DNA of 64,000 bases from Tetrahymena thermophila SB210 (taxonomy: Eukaryota > Ciliophora > Oligohymenophorea > Hymenostomatida > Tetrahymenidae). Position numbers and translations under genes: made by a program. Under the pieces are notes generated by a model that was not told where the DNA came from, did no database searches, and saw only the letters and a program-made list of their open reading frames with translations. Shown one piece after another: positions 37,211 through 50,217 of the stretch; positions within the stretch are counted from its first letter, which is position 1; every line of letters begins with the position of its first letter. Where the stretch lies: positions 868,001-932,000 of the forward strand of contig NW_002476387.1 in NCBI RefSeq assembly GCF_000189635.1, given 5' to 3'.

Positions 37211-40200
37211 ATACCAGAATATCAAATATCGCTATTCCAAAATAATTATCTCTCTAGTATGAAATATATATTTAGTAGAATAATAAATGTAATTTTATAA
37301 ATTTAAAGAAAATTTAAAATAAAAAAAAAGGTACCGTAATAGGCGAATCTCAAAATACAAAAAAAAAATCAAAATGTTTAGTCAAAGATTTAATTTTTAC
37401 CTCGGTACAAAATGCGGTATCGGCACGGTAAGAGGGTAAGAAGTTTAGAGGTTATATGGTATATATATTTTTATATTTCTTAATTTAAGAATTTTATTGG
37501 TTAAATTTTATTGCAAATCTTTTTATAAATATTGTTTTCATTTTTTATTATTTTGAAAGATAACCCAAGAATAAAAATATCATGCTATCAATCCAGTTCA
37601 ACATATTTTAATTTCTAGATTATAAATTTATAAAATAAATAGTAATTAATAATAAAAACAAAAGTAAAAATAAAAAAATGAGTTAAATTAGCAAAGAAAT
37701 AAATAAAAAACGTAAGCACAATAAAAAAGACAAAGAAAAATAAATCAAATAAAAAACAATAAAATATCTTAAAAGAGCTTTATAGTTTTAAATTCATTAA
37801 AAAACACAAGCGATATAAAAAAGAAAAATAAATATCTAATAAATAAATTAAAAGATTTATATTGTTTTAAATACATTTTTATCTGATGAAAATATACATT
37901 ATAAATAAATTGAAAGTAAAATATATAAAAAAATTAATATTTAGATCAATATGGAGGGAGAGCCTAATGAGATTAGAGTGAGGATTTTAAAAACTTTTAT
38001 TATTAGTAAAAATAAATTTAAAGAATATACATAATAAAATAAATAATTACTTCTTCTAATTTGTTGTAATAGTTAATCAATATATTATATCATTTATTTA
38101 TTTTTTAAATGTTGAATAATTAATAATAAGAGGATAAAAAGAATGAATTAATATTAATTTATAAATTTAATTTTCTGAAGAGTTATCATGTCATATATTG
38201 AAAAAATTCTAGTAAACAATATTCTTAAATTTTATCAAAATAATTTATATTTAGTAGATTTTTCTGTTTTAGTCCAGTAATCAGTAATGAATGAGGGGAT
38301 GGAATATTTATAATATTTCTAATTATTCTCTAATCCAATTATCTTTTTTGCAAGCACATTTTATTTGGGTATATAAGTTTTATGCATCAAATAAGTGTAT
38401 TTATACCTATTTAAATACATTTTTAATAAATAATAGACTATATATTTTTATATCATCAACAATTAAGTTAATTTTTTTATAAAAATTAAGAAAACACCCT
38501 CTTGCTTAAATTCTTTTTGCAGTTATCTGATTTCTTCTCCAGGTAGCTCAATAAATAGTATTTAAAACTTACGTTCTACCCACATGATAAAAAAGTACCT
38601 TTTATCTTTAGTGTTAGTTAAAATAATATAAAATTTTTTACCTAAGAAATTTTTAACAAGATGTTTAGATTTTAGAGTTTTAGAATTTTCTCAATTCCCT
38701 ATGATTTTTAAGATTTATTTTAGATTTTTGCTTATATATCAGTTAAATTAAATTTTATAAAATTGTAGAGTTTTATATTTTGATAATCAAAAATATTTTT
38801 TTTCATTTAATTTAATGGAGACATTTTTAATCAAAAATAAAAAAATAATTTTATGATACAGATAGAAATTAAGATGATTTTTATATTTGTGATATTTATT
38901 GTGTTTTATTAAATAAATCTAATAAAAATATGCTTACTTAAGATAATATCTTTTACTCTTAATAATCAAAAATATATATTTAAACTTATTAAATGAAATT
39001 CAAATTACAATCAAAATGAATAGATGAGATCAAAAGTTTTTGAAAGTCAAATTTGCTTTTTAAATTTTTTAAATGGAAGATTTTAAAATTTAAATGAAGC
39101 ATTTTATTAGTCCAGTCATTAGTTTAAAATGAATGAAAATTAGATTTATTTAAATGTAATATCACAATTTAATTTGAATGTTTATACCACTAATTTTTTA
39201 ATTTGTTTATTTTCTTAGATTTTTGAAAAATTAGATATATAGAGAGAGATTAAATTCAAATAAAAACCTTTATAATATTCAAAAAAATCTCTTCATAATT
39301 TTATAATTAAAATTGAATAATGGTATTTGAATTTATTTTTGTTAAAGAAAATAGATAGGTCAATTTTAATTCAAAAAAATATTTAAATAAACCTAGTTAT
39401 TAAAATTAAGTAGGTTGCTTTGTTGTTCAAATCACATGTTGCTAGGCATAAATTTATCGTTATCACTCTTTTATCAATTAGTTATAAAATATTTAGTTTA
39501 ACAGAAAATTGTGTGTTTTCGTTAATAAATTTCTAAAAGGAATACTTTACTCAAAACCATACAATTTTACAATGCTATCTAATCTTTTTTTTCTAATGAA
39601 GCAAATCTTATGTTGTCGTTTTGAAATTTGAATAAGCGATTTTTTTATTTATATTTAAATTTTATTTAATTATTAATGATATTTTCAGCATATGATAAGC
39701 ATGTGTTTAATTGAGCTGAAGAAACGAAAAAATATAATAAATCAAATTTGTTGATTCAAAATATCAATCTGGCGATTGAAAAATCACTTATAATTAAGCA
39801 GGCTAACGAATAGAATTCAAACATATTTTTTGAAAAAAAAATATTGGGCTTTTAATTGATTGATTAATTGATAAAGTAAAAGAAGTGTTAAGAGAAGAAA
39901 ATAGTAAAATGAGTGAGAATCATTCAAATAATATAGAATCGTTTAAATGTGAGAAGATAGATAGTTATTCAATTTTGAAATAAATACATTTAAACTAAGA
40001 TGATTGAAAGAAATGAATGAATAAGAAAATTTAATAAATAATTTCATGATATAAAAACTTAAAGTGAATTAAGAGTGTTTGATATAATTAATTTGAAGAA
40101 AAAAGCATAAATATACATCCTATTCAATTTGCATTTCTCTTAAAAAAAGAAACAAGCAAGAGTTAAAGAGAATTTAAAAAACAACAAAGAAATACTATAT

Positions 40201-40247
40201 ATTTTATTATATTATTATAATATAACAACAAACAAAGTAATAAATAA
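37211..40247. other. 3-kb AT-rich region with one GC-richer patch
   Basis: Apart from a G+C-richer patch at 37331-37450, the stretch is A/T runs. A 63-residue frame at 38291-38482 has the F/I/Y/N composition of translated AT-rich DNA and is not accepted as a gene. The right end should hold the cyclin promoter. Confidence 0.5.
37331..37450. other. GC-richer patch, possible isolated exon
   Basis: The patch contains several CGGTA elements (GGTACCG, CGGTAC, GCGGTATCGG, CACGGTAAG). On the plus strand an ATG at about 37375 opens MFSQRFNFYLGTKCGIGT, directly followed by a GTAAGAG sequence that looks like a splice donor. I could find no convincing downstream exon. It may be a first exon, a structured RNA or a remnant. 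Confidence 0.25.
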
Positions 40248-42406
40248 ATGGCTTGCCTACAAATGAGAAATGGTGAATAATCCATGTTTGGAGACTCAAA
40301 CAAATTATAAAGCAATCAACTTCGTGCTTTCGGGCGTGAGATTCAAAATATCCCTGACAGTCGCTTTGTAAAAATTTTTTTCATTTTTCAAATTAATTTC
40401 AAATATCCATCTCTCTTATTTTGATGCTTTTAAGCTTTTTTTTAAGCTGCTTCAACTAAAAGAGTTTGATGAAAGCTAAAGGGAAAAGAAGGATATTGTT
40501 TCAAATGAAGCCATAGCATAGCTATCTCTCTTTAAAATTTTCTAACAATTATTTAATTTATAATAGAATACAAGATCTTAATCAATAAAAGCAAACATGT
40601 AGCCTCACCACGCCTAAAAGCTTAGCATGGAATTAGATACAAATATAAATGAATAAGAGAACGGAATGAAAAGAAGTTCTCCTAGAAAATTTTCAATGCA
40701 TGTGAAGCATTCCTCCGAAGTTCCATAAAACCATTAAAAGAGAATGTCAAGCTAAATTGACACTGTAAGCAATAATGGAACAGAGCGCTCATATTAAACC
40801 AATTAAACTGGCCTTTAAAATAAAAATATTGACATGAAAAATATAGAATTTGAATTGAATAGGATTTCTAAGGAAGACTCTGAAAAACCAACTTTAGTTG
40901 CTTAATACTCAAAGCAAATATTCGATTATATGCGCTAAAGAGAGGTAAAAAAATACTTTCAAGCTCATTTATTTTATAATGACTCAAAATACCAAAAATG
41001 TTTGCCAACTAAAAATCATTTCCTCAGCAAAGCAATTCATTTTAATTTTGTTAAGCATTCATTTTAAAATAAACATTTTTGTTTTTAATTTCCATCAAAG
41101 AAGTTGCTATTAAAAATTAAAAGTGATATTTTTGCTTTACGCAATTTGAAATGTAAATTGAAATATCAAATAAGCAAGCAAGCAAATAAATAAACAAAAT
41201 CCTTTTAAATTAATAGAAAAATTTAAAATTAAATTGTAATAAGTATTATCCTAACTAATATTTTCTTGCAAAATAATTCAAATAGTTTTATTTTTCGAGA
41301 GCCAAGTATTTTTTAGTATAATTATTCGACTACTAATCTCCTGATTTAATTAAATTTGCAAATTAAAAATTGATCACTTTAAAATTCAATTATTCAAAAA
41401 TTAAATATCTAATAGAGTTTGTATCTAAATGTTTTTTAATCGAATTTAAATTATTAACGATTAAACAAACATCTTTTTTAAAAAAGCGGCATGCTTAATT
41501 TATATTTTCTAATTGAGAAATTTCAAATAAAAGGAAAATTATAAAATATTTTAAAATCACTCAATTTCTAAAATTTATTTTATTCGTAAAATAAACTAGA
41601 TTGCCTTCAAAGTCGGTGAATACATGGAAAAATAAACTTAAATCAATGACAGAATGAGAGCCATTTTGGTTGACTGGATTGTGGAAATACATAGAAAGTG
41701 TAAATTGTTACCTGAAACTTTATTTATTACTGTCAATTTAATTGACCGCTTCTTGGATAGAGCCACATGCACTAGAGATAATTTATAGCTTGTAGGTGTA
41801 ACTGCTTTGTTCATAGCTTCTAAATACGAAGAAATATATCCTCCTAATCTTAATGATTTTGTTGAAGCCACCTAGAAAGCTTACAGAAAAAATGATGTTT
41901 TATAAATGGAAGGAAGCATTATTTGTGCCCTAAATTTCAACTTAACAGTTCCCACATCTCTCCGTTTCCTTGAAAGATACGGACGCGTTGATAAACTTGA
42001 TAAAAAATCTTTTGACATGAGCTTATATATTCTTTAACTCTGCTTAGTCGAATATAAATTTGTTAAATACTCAGAATCATTAAAAGCTTGCGCTGCTATC
42101 TATCTCACAAATAAGCTATTTAAAAAGAATATTTGCTGGAGTGATGTCCTCACTGGTCACACTTAACATACCGAGCAATAAATTAGACCTTGTGCTCTCG
42201 AAATGTGCCTTTTACTTCAATCAGCATCAACTAACTAAACCCAAGCCGTTCGCAGAAAATTCCTTAGTTCAGAGTATAGCGAAGTAGCAACCATACAAAT
42301 TGAAAAAATGAATCCTTCATAATAAAACACACAATAGCATTCATATTAAAATAATTAAAATTACCCTCCCAACATTCCTAAATACAACTACAGAGAATAA
42401 TATTGA
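40248..42406 (+). CDS. B-type (mitotic) cyclin
   Basis: Three exons (40248-40367, 40447-40944, 41600-42406) close in phase to 474 residues ending at TGA. The cyclin box begins after QYSKQIFDYMRQRE and continues KVGEYMEKQ, MRAILVDWIVEIHRKCKL, FLDRATCTRDNLQLVG and ASKYEEIYPP. The second cyclin fold carries SLRFLERYGRVDK and AACAIYLTNKLF-like helices. MRAILVDW is the hallmark of A/B-type cyclins that bind CDK1. The N-terminus carries LRAFGREIQNIPDS, which resembles the destruction box of B cyclins (family pattern RTALGDIGN), with phenylalanine near the usual leucine. The protein should drive mitotic or micronuclear division by activating a CDK. The second intron is unusually long, 655 bp. Confidence 0.92.
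40945..41599 (+). other. Long intron of the cyclin gene
   Basis: It is bounded by GAG|GTAAAA and AACTAG|ATT, with phase 0 preserved. At 655 bp it is two to ten times longer than every other intron in the window (44-275 bp). The sequence is AT-rich with no coding signal, and I recognise no RNA gene in it. Confidence 0.75.
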
Positions 42407-43649
42407 GAAAAAATAAAGTACTATTTTATCAAAATAGATCAGATAGAAATAATTCAAAAAATATATATGTAAAAACTTTAAATAAAAAACTCTAATTATA
42501 AATATTAATAAACCTACCAAATAATATAATTAACCAAAAAAAAAAATAATAACCAAAAAAATATCAGCTTTATCTATTATTTTAGATTATAAAACTCTTC
42601 ATTATTTTATTAAGATAATATTCGGTGCTTCTAATTTCAATATATGCTGTGCAACTTCATAAATGTATTGAAACTTCTTGTTCTTTGTTAATGATAAACA
42701 ATTTTCGAGTCCGAATATTACTAATAAAATGAAGATATTAACTAATGAATAAATTGTCAGCAATTAGGAAAGAATTCATAAATACAGATCGATCTCCTAA
42801 ATATTGTATAAAATTGTTATAAAGCTAAATTAAATAAATATATTTAACGCTCCTTCACTATATTTAAGAATAAAACTATAGTCTTAAAATATATTCATTC
42901 AATAATTTTATTAAATGTACTCATAATAAAAATAAATAATACACCAAATAAACAAACAATATAAAAAACATAGAGAATATATTTTTAAAGCAAATTAATT
43001 ATTATTTTTGAAACAATTAACTAATTTTGTAATATAATTTCATCTATTTTCATGTACATCATTGTATGGTTCCTCATTCAATTTAATTTACTTCAAAAAT
43101 CTAATTTACCTCTATTTTATCTGATAATATTTAAATTTTCTCTAATTCTAAATCAAAAACTATCATTTGAAATTTTTTAACCAATAATCCCAGCAAATAA
43201 TCAAAAAAATGTAAGAAAAAAGTATTTAAAAGCGTGAAGCAGTTATTTTTTAGATAATGAATTAAAAATATTGCTCTTAAATATATATCAATCAATCAAC
43301 TTAATTTATCCATTATACAAATTCCAACCAAAGATTAAATTATAAATCTTTACCATTTTTTTCAAAAATTGAAATTAAAGCAATTCAAATTTTTTTATAA
43401 TGTTTCACTCCTAAAAAAGTTACTCAGAAAAATGTGTATGTTTTTTAGTAGAAATTACTTTTAATATCATTCATTCAAAATTTTTGCAAACAAACAAACA
43501 ATTAATCAATATTTGAAATTTATTAATCTGAATTTTTAAATAATATCTTTAAGTTCCTTTGGTATAATATATCACAGAATTAATATTTTGCAGCAATATA
43601 GATAGATAGATACATTTACAAACACTTTCAATTATCACAAAATCTAAAT
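42407..43649. other. Intergenic AT-rich region
   Basis: This is the spacer between the cyclin and the coiled-coil protein, both on the plus strand. It is AT-rich with no further features seen. Confidence 0.5.
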
Positions 43650-45642
43650 ATGTATAGTCAAGAAATAGATTCAAATAAGCGAAAATAAAATGAAATCACT
43701 GAAAAATTTATTTTGGAGTTCACTTAAATTAAAAAAGATAGGGATGAGCTCCTTGAAAGAATGGAAAAAGCATAGCTCAATTATAATTAAGAATTAGTTA
43801 ATGAAAAAGATAAATATAAAAAACTTCAATAAGAAAATTCCAAACTGTCCAAATCCATCAAGGAATTAAAGAACGAACTGTAAAATTATGAATCTAAGCT
43901 TACAAAAAAAGAAATGGAATGCGGTGAGTTAAAAAAGAGAATCGACACTAAGATTATCATAGATGATAAAACTAAAGATAGAGATACTAATATTTTTATG
44001 AAATTTTTAGGTATTTAGTTTATTTTATTACTTTAATGAATTATTTTATGTTCTAATTGTATTCATATTTTTATTCACATATTTATTTAATTGTTTCTAT
44101 TTAAAATATTTAAAAGGTCGCAAACCAGTAGCATCAAATAGCCAGGACTAAAAGTTAGTTACTATATTGAATCATTTTGAGAATCAAAAAGAAAAGCTTG
44201 AGAAGGAAATGTCTTATTGGAAAAAAGAAGCTGAAGCACTAAGAGAAACAATATTAGAACAAAGAGGAGAAAACAGTAAACTAAGTGATGAAGAAAGGAA
44301 CAAATCTAGATTTTTTGAAAAAGTCAAAGAAGAATTAATGAATTAAATAAATCAACTTTAAGAAGAGAAGGAAAGACTTTTGGATATTAATTTAAGACTA
44401 ACAAAGAGCAATGATTTTATATAAAAGGATCATCAAGCCCTATAAATTGCTCATTCAGAAATGAAGGAATTATATAAATAATTAAGAATAGATTATCAAA
44501 ATTTAGTACACAAAAATTAAGAGCAGTATTTATAGTTTTAAAGCATAACTTCTGAAAAAAATATGAATAGTATAAATCAGTAGCAATAAGAGCCGCATTA
44601 TAATGATGAAAATGTTAATAATCAAAATATAGATAATTATTAAAATAACATTTCCCAGCAAAAACTTTTTACTTAGCCTGCTATGCAAGAGCCATATCCT
44701 TATTAAAATAGTGTAAAGCATAATAGGAGTAGATCAAAAACACCTGAGCAGAATAGAAGTAACGGATTTTATGATGAAGGCCAGCAAAATTCTGCTACAA
44801 AAAGGCGATCTGATCATAAGTTATTAGGAAATAGTGCTACTTCCTAGCAAACACAATAAATAATTGCTGCCTAATAAGAAATAATTTAGCAATTGTGTGA
44901 TATCTATGCTGTAGAAAGTGAAGATGAGCTTGTTCAATGCGCATAGAAAACTGAATTAGTTATGTAAGCTATACCTAAAATGGAATCTCTGCTATAATAA
45001 ATAACAGAAATAGTCTTTGGAAATAACTCTTAATAACCTCATGATAATTCTAATAAAAAAGAAAAAAATATAGATAAAATTGTTCCTATTCTTTTAAATT
45101 GGAAACAGGAAATAAAATTGATAGACTAATTTGTTCTCTTTAAAGATAAATTGTGTTAAACATTATAGTTAAATGAGGAACACTCCACAGACAAAGACAT
45201 TATAATTGCAATTGATAATCTTAAAATGTAAGTTAATACATAAATATAGCAATCTGTATAAAATTAAGAGAATAAATAGCAAAAGTAAATTATAGAATTT
45301 ATGAAGTTGTTTGAAATCGGTGAAGATGACAATGTTCAGACAAAGATTAGCCAAATTTTCTTACAACTAAATGATATTCAAAGGTTTATAAAAATAACTA
45401 AGAAATTATTAGAACTTGATGAAGATATGAGATCTGAAGCATGTCTAACTTATATACTAAAATTGCTTGAAAAGATGAAGCTAAATAAATATAATGATCC
45501 AGACCTAATAATTAAAATTTAAAAAGCATTAAAGGTTGATGATCCTGTGTAGATATTGCCAAAGATAGAAATTTTATAAAAAAATAGTAAACTTAATACT
45601 TTAAATAACTCTCAAAATTCTTTGAAAAAGATATAATTATGA
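43650..45642 (+). CDS. Coiled-coil protein, function unknown
   Basis: Two exons (43650-44010 and 44117-45642, intron 106 bp) close in phase to 628 residues ending at TGA 45640-45642. Residues 1-115 and about 125-310 are long heptad-rich coiled coils, for example RDELLERMEKAQLNYNQEL and EKLEKEMSYWKKEAEAL. A Q/N/S-rich linker follows (NRSRSKTPEQNRSNG). The C-terminal third is helical and acidic, with IIIAIDNLKMQVNTQ and RFIKITKKLLELDED, and ends NSQNSLKKIQL. Proteins of this shape in ciliates often belong to the cytoskeleton or basal bodies, but nothing here is specific. No signal peptide or membrane span is seen. Confidence 0.85.
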
Positions 45643-46522
45643 AATTTAATGGCTTTAATTTGAAATTTTTAATGCAACATTCATAAATAACTGAATAAAA
45701 ACAAACCTCTCAATTTAAAAAAAAACCAAACCAAATACTTTATGCAAATATACAAATAATAATAATTATTTGATAATTTTATATAAAAATTAACTCTTGC
45801 TATCAAAAATTATTAATTTTAACTTTATTAAATACCAATTATTGAATAAAAATATTTAAATTAAATTAAATGCGAATCTGCTTTTGAATTTAAAATAAGT
45901 AAATAAATAAATCAAGCCATCTAAAAATTTTAATTTAAAATAAAAATTAATATCTTATTTGTCTCTCTATTATTAAAAATTCATTTTTATAGGATTCATT
46001 TTAATTTTATGAGAAAATATAAATCTAATTATTTAAAAATTTCAATGTTGATTTTTTTTTTTAAGATAATTTAATAAAGAGAATTTAAACTGTTCAAATC
46101 TTTATTCCTGAAAAATTAATGATAAATATTCTTATTTATTTATTAGGAATTAAATAAAATTATTAAAAATTAATAAACTAATTATTTTTAATTTTTATTT
46201 ATAAATATTAAACCAATTATAGAATAAAAAAAATTTTAATATTGTACAATTTTAATTTCTTGTGTATATTCATTATTTTTATTTTGAACTGAAAAGTTTG
46301 TAATATTTTTAATTTCTAAATATTTTTTAATATTTTTTTTACATAATAAAATATATAAAAAAACATAACTTTTAGATCTAAATTATTACTTTTTAACTCT
46401 GCTTAATTCATAAATGGCTCATAATAAAGACTTAAATATTATAATAAAATATTTAAATACCACTTTTTTTTTTAAATGCTAATATTACAAGCTTTTGCCT
46501 TTTTAAGTTAATTACTTTTTAA
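45643..46522. other. Convergent intergenic spacer
   Basis: The coiled-coil gene and the jacalin-like gene end into this spacer from opposite sides. It is extremely AT-rich and I see nothing in it. Confidence 0.5.
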
Positions 46523-49500
46523 TCAAGAATTATTATGTTGCTATAATTGCTCATTTTACTCTGAGTGTCCTTAAGGATTTTTTTGTTAATCTTAGAGATG
46601 TTGTTGATCTTAAGAATTTTTTTGTTTATCTTAGAGATGTTGTTGATCTTAAGAATTTTAATGTTGTTACTACTATTGAGAGTTTTGTTGTTAATGCAAT
46701 TGAGAGTCTTCCTTTTATGGTTACTATTGCTAAACTTTAGAATTATTCTATGAATTTTCTTAATGAGAGTTTTATTACTATTACTATTATTGTTAAGGAT
46801 TATGATTTTCTTATTTTTAATTGTTGTTTTAATGCTCAGATTATTTTCTCTTTTGTTATTGTCCATCTTAGTTGCTTACACCACCATTTTATTAATTTAC
46901 TACTTTTTCTTAACTGTTATTTAAGATATTGGAATTCTCTTCTTGTTTCTTTTTGTTTTAAGGACTGTTGTGGATTGATCCTTATTTTGTTACAGGGTTT
47001 TTCTTTTGATTATTTTATGGAGAATTTTAATTTTAGACTTTATTTGCTTGTGGCGAGTTTTCTACAGATTATCTAAATTCTTTGTTTTCATTTGCTTCAT
47101 TCGTAATATTAATATTTTGATTATTGTCAAAATCGTTAAATTCAGAGTGAACTTTTGAGTTATTTGCATCAATGATCTTTCTTTATCCGTTTTTAGGTTG
47201 ATTCTTCTTTGAAAGATCTGCATATAGTTCATAGTCATCTTCGTCATATTAGTTATTATTTTAATATACACTATTTCCATTAGTTCTATTAGAAATGGAG
47301 TCAACTTTATTCATTGCATCTCTCTTTTTTAACTCAATACCAAAACTGATAAGTACCATATCTTCATCTTACTATGTTTCGGATTCTCTATCTATTTTTA
47401 CAATTAGATTATAATTAATGAATAAATATTTTATTTTACTTTTTTTCAAGTTTATTTTATCGACAACTCCAAAGAAGGATATAGGTTTTTCGTCTTTCTT
47501 GATATCGAATTCAAATTTCTTGCAACGAGATTAGTTTTTTTCTGTACCAGCTAAGATGTAATTGCCTCTTGATGAAACTATTCTTAAATATTCAATAAAG
47601 TAATTATTATAATACCCAGATATGCTCTAGATATATTCAGGTCCTCTTAATTTTAAGACTTTTTCCTAAAGATTCTCTGTTGATTTAGGGAAAAATCCAT
47701 CAAGAACAACTTTCTCTCCATTTCTCAACTTATATTCTACCTATATTCCCTTAATTTACTCCTCTTAGAACCAAATATTAATTTGTTAAATTTAATAATC
47801 TTTTGTCTCTGGCAATTCGTTGCTATTATCCCAAGAGCAAGCTGTCTCAGAACCTACTGAAACACCCTTTTGTTCTCTTCTGTATTCTTTCTTCATTTTC
47901 ATGTATAAACCAACATCCTTTTTTAAAAGTAAATTAAATTATCTATCACTTAAACTAGTTTAAAGCATAAATTTATTTTTTTTTACTTGTCTATTTCCTT
48001 TGATAGATTCCAAAACTAATGGCTGTAAGGCATTATGTTTAGTTAGTCTTTTTAGTTCATTAATCTTCATAATAGCAATATTGAGTTCCTATAATAAATT
48101 ATAAAATTTAACAAAATATAAATATGAATTAATTTATTTTACCTTTTCCTTATCTCTTAGTCTCAAAAGGATAGTTTCTCTCTCTGCACTCACTTGCTTA
48201 ATTTTGCTTTAAATGTCATCTAATTCTTTTTTCTAACTGATATCCAAATCTTACTTTTCTTATTTCTTTTTTTTGATATCTTCATTTAACTTTTTGTAAG
48301 ACTCTGCATTAATCTAATAGATAAAAGTTTAGAGTAATTAAAACATATATATTTCTAATTACAATTATCGAAATTTCAAAAATAAAAAAAAAAATGAATG
48401 AATTAATCAATAAATAAATGAATAATTTACTTCTATATCTCCTAGCTTTTTTTTCTTTTCTTTTTCTTATTTTTCATTGATTTTTTATCGATTCTTATGA
48501 TTTTCAGCAATCAGATCTTATAAGTTATCAAACCTAGTTTGATTTAAAGTTGGTGATATGCCAAACTTTTCACAGACCTCTTTGTGCTTTTATTCAAGTG
48601 CTATTAAATATTAACACTGTTTAGTCATTTCCTTTTCTATTTATCTATCTTCTTTTCTTACATCTTTGAGTAGCCCTCTTAAACCTATAGCTTCTTCTTC
48701 TAAGTCTTTGATTTCCTAAGCAGCTTCTCTTTCAGCTAATATAGCTTCATTCTGTATCTTGATGTCTTCAAGGAGTTTATTTTCTTTAATTAACTTTTAA
48801 AGCAACATTTATTTCTCTGTTATTTCATTTTTCATTTCAGTGATTCTATTTCATATGAAAAAATAAAATCAAAATAAACCCAAATATTTTTCAATATAAA
48901 AATACTGATTTTTACCTTTGGACATTTTAGTTGGATGATTGTTTATCTTCAAGTATTTTTAGTTGTCTTTATGCCATAAAAATCCTTTTACTGATAACAT
49001 CTAATTCTTTTTTAACTGGATCAACTATTTAAAAAAAAACAGTAAATATTTTTTATTACTATAAAATTCTACTACAAAATAATACCTGATTTCTATTTCT
49101 TTTAAGGAGCCTTCTTCTATTTTAAGGCTTCTATTTTTTCCTAAAGTATTGAAGAAAGTTCATCTATCTTAACTCTCAAATCTTCATTATTTTATTTTAA
49201 TCTTTCAGAAGCTTTTACTCTTGATATTTAAAATAAATTAAAATTTAGTATTGCTGTGTGTATGTTATTTTTAGTGATATTGCTAAATTTATGTTGGGCA
49301 AGCTTAAGAACTTCTTTTAAAATGATTAATTTTTAATGATATTCTTGTATTTCAAATAAAAATCTAATGATTAAGATCACTACAAAAAAAATTTTTAATT
49401 ACTATTCATCGTATTGCTAGTCTAATTTTGTACATCTTTCGCAATCACCAGCAGACGCTCCCTATCCCGGCTTTCTATCTTCTACTACATGAGACGTAGC

Positions 49501-49539
49501 GAGGTTGCTTTTATTATCTAAAATATTACTTTAACTCAT
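46523..49539 (-). CDS. Coiled-coil protein with jacalin-like domain and Q-rich tail
   Basis: The start is ATG 49537-49539 (MSQSNILDNKSNLATS), followed by an early CERC motif. The first introns are 49220-49402 and 49025-49085, with phases consistent. At least three more lie near 48850-48920, 48310-48430 and 48080-48140. Several hundred residues of coiled coil follow, for example ASERLKQNNEDLRVKIDEL. Then comes a domain built like a jacalin-type lectin: IKGIQVEYKLRNGEKVVLDG, GPEYIQSISGYYNNYFIEYL and RIVSSRGNYILAG match the fold's GIQVRY, ISG-(F/Y)Y and G-x-Y elements. The last 230 or so residues are Q/N/S-rich with a 13-residue tandem repeat, ending at TGA 46523-46525. Jacalin domains bind sugars or proteins, but the partner is unknown here. 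No signal peptide is seen, so the protein is probably intracellular. Confidence 0.75.
46579..46656 (-). repeat. 39-bp coding tandem repeat
   Basis: Two nearly identical 39-bp units encode the 13-residue motif KNSQDQQHLQDKQ in the Q-rich tail of the jacalin-like protein. They differ at one position. The unit length is a multiple of three, so the frame is kept. Confidence 0.8.
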
Positions 49540-50217
49540 GCTGCTGCCTTTATATGTTAACTATTTTATTTCACTTGCTTGAATTAGTAGCACAATAAGA
49601 CTTAATGTTTTAAGATTATTTATTTTGAAGGTTAATTAATTTATAAAAATTATAAAACGCTGCTCTAATTAATATACATTATAATAAATATAAATCCAAA
49701 CAAATAGTAAGCAATAATATTGAAGACTTGCGATAATGAATTAATAATAATTATATAGAATAGAAGGGTAATTAAAATATTTGCATTATGCTTAATAAAG
49801 ATACTAACTAACTTTTGCTATTGATAATTATGGTTGCTTTTGTGAAGTGAAACCCCCAATATGATTATAAATAGTGTTTAAATTTGAGGTTTGAATAAAT
49901 GTAATTTAATTTTACATTAAATGTAAAATTGTTATATTTTATATATTGTTTGAAACTATAGTTCTTTTAATTAATTAATTTAGTTTTCTAATAAATAAAA
50001 TGAATTTTAATTTTAGAAATATTCTATATACAAATATTAATTAATTATTTAATTTACTATGCATAAACATAACTAATTAATTAATTAACTAACTAATTAT
50101 CTTTCTATACATTTTTTATTTTTTTTAAAAATATTATAAAAATATTAATTTTAAAATTTTATTTTGATTCTAAAAATGAAGAAATAATTTTCATTAGCAT
50201 TCAAGTAGATCTTTTAG
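49540..50217. other. Intergenic AT-rich region
   Basis: The region upstream of the jacalin-like gene also serves as the 3' flank of CWC22. It contains TTAATTAA-type runs near 50060 and no coding signal. Confidence 0.5.

Noticed and set aside
38291-38482. 63-residue hydrophobic frame
   Set aside because: Its F/I/Y/N-rich composition is what random AT-rich DNA gives. It has no introns, domain or compositional rise.
46565-47076. Leucine-rich, membrane-like open frames on the plus strand
   Set aside because: They are the antisense of TAA/TAG-coded glutamine runs (TTA and CTA read as leucine) in the jacalin-like protein's tail, not a membrane protein.
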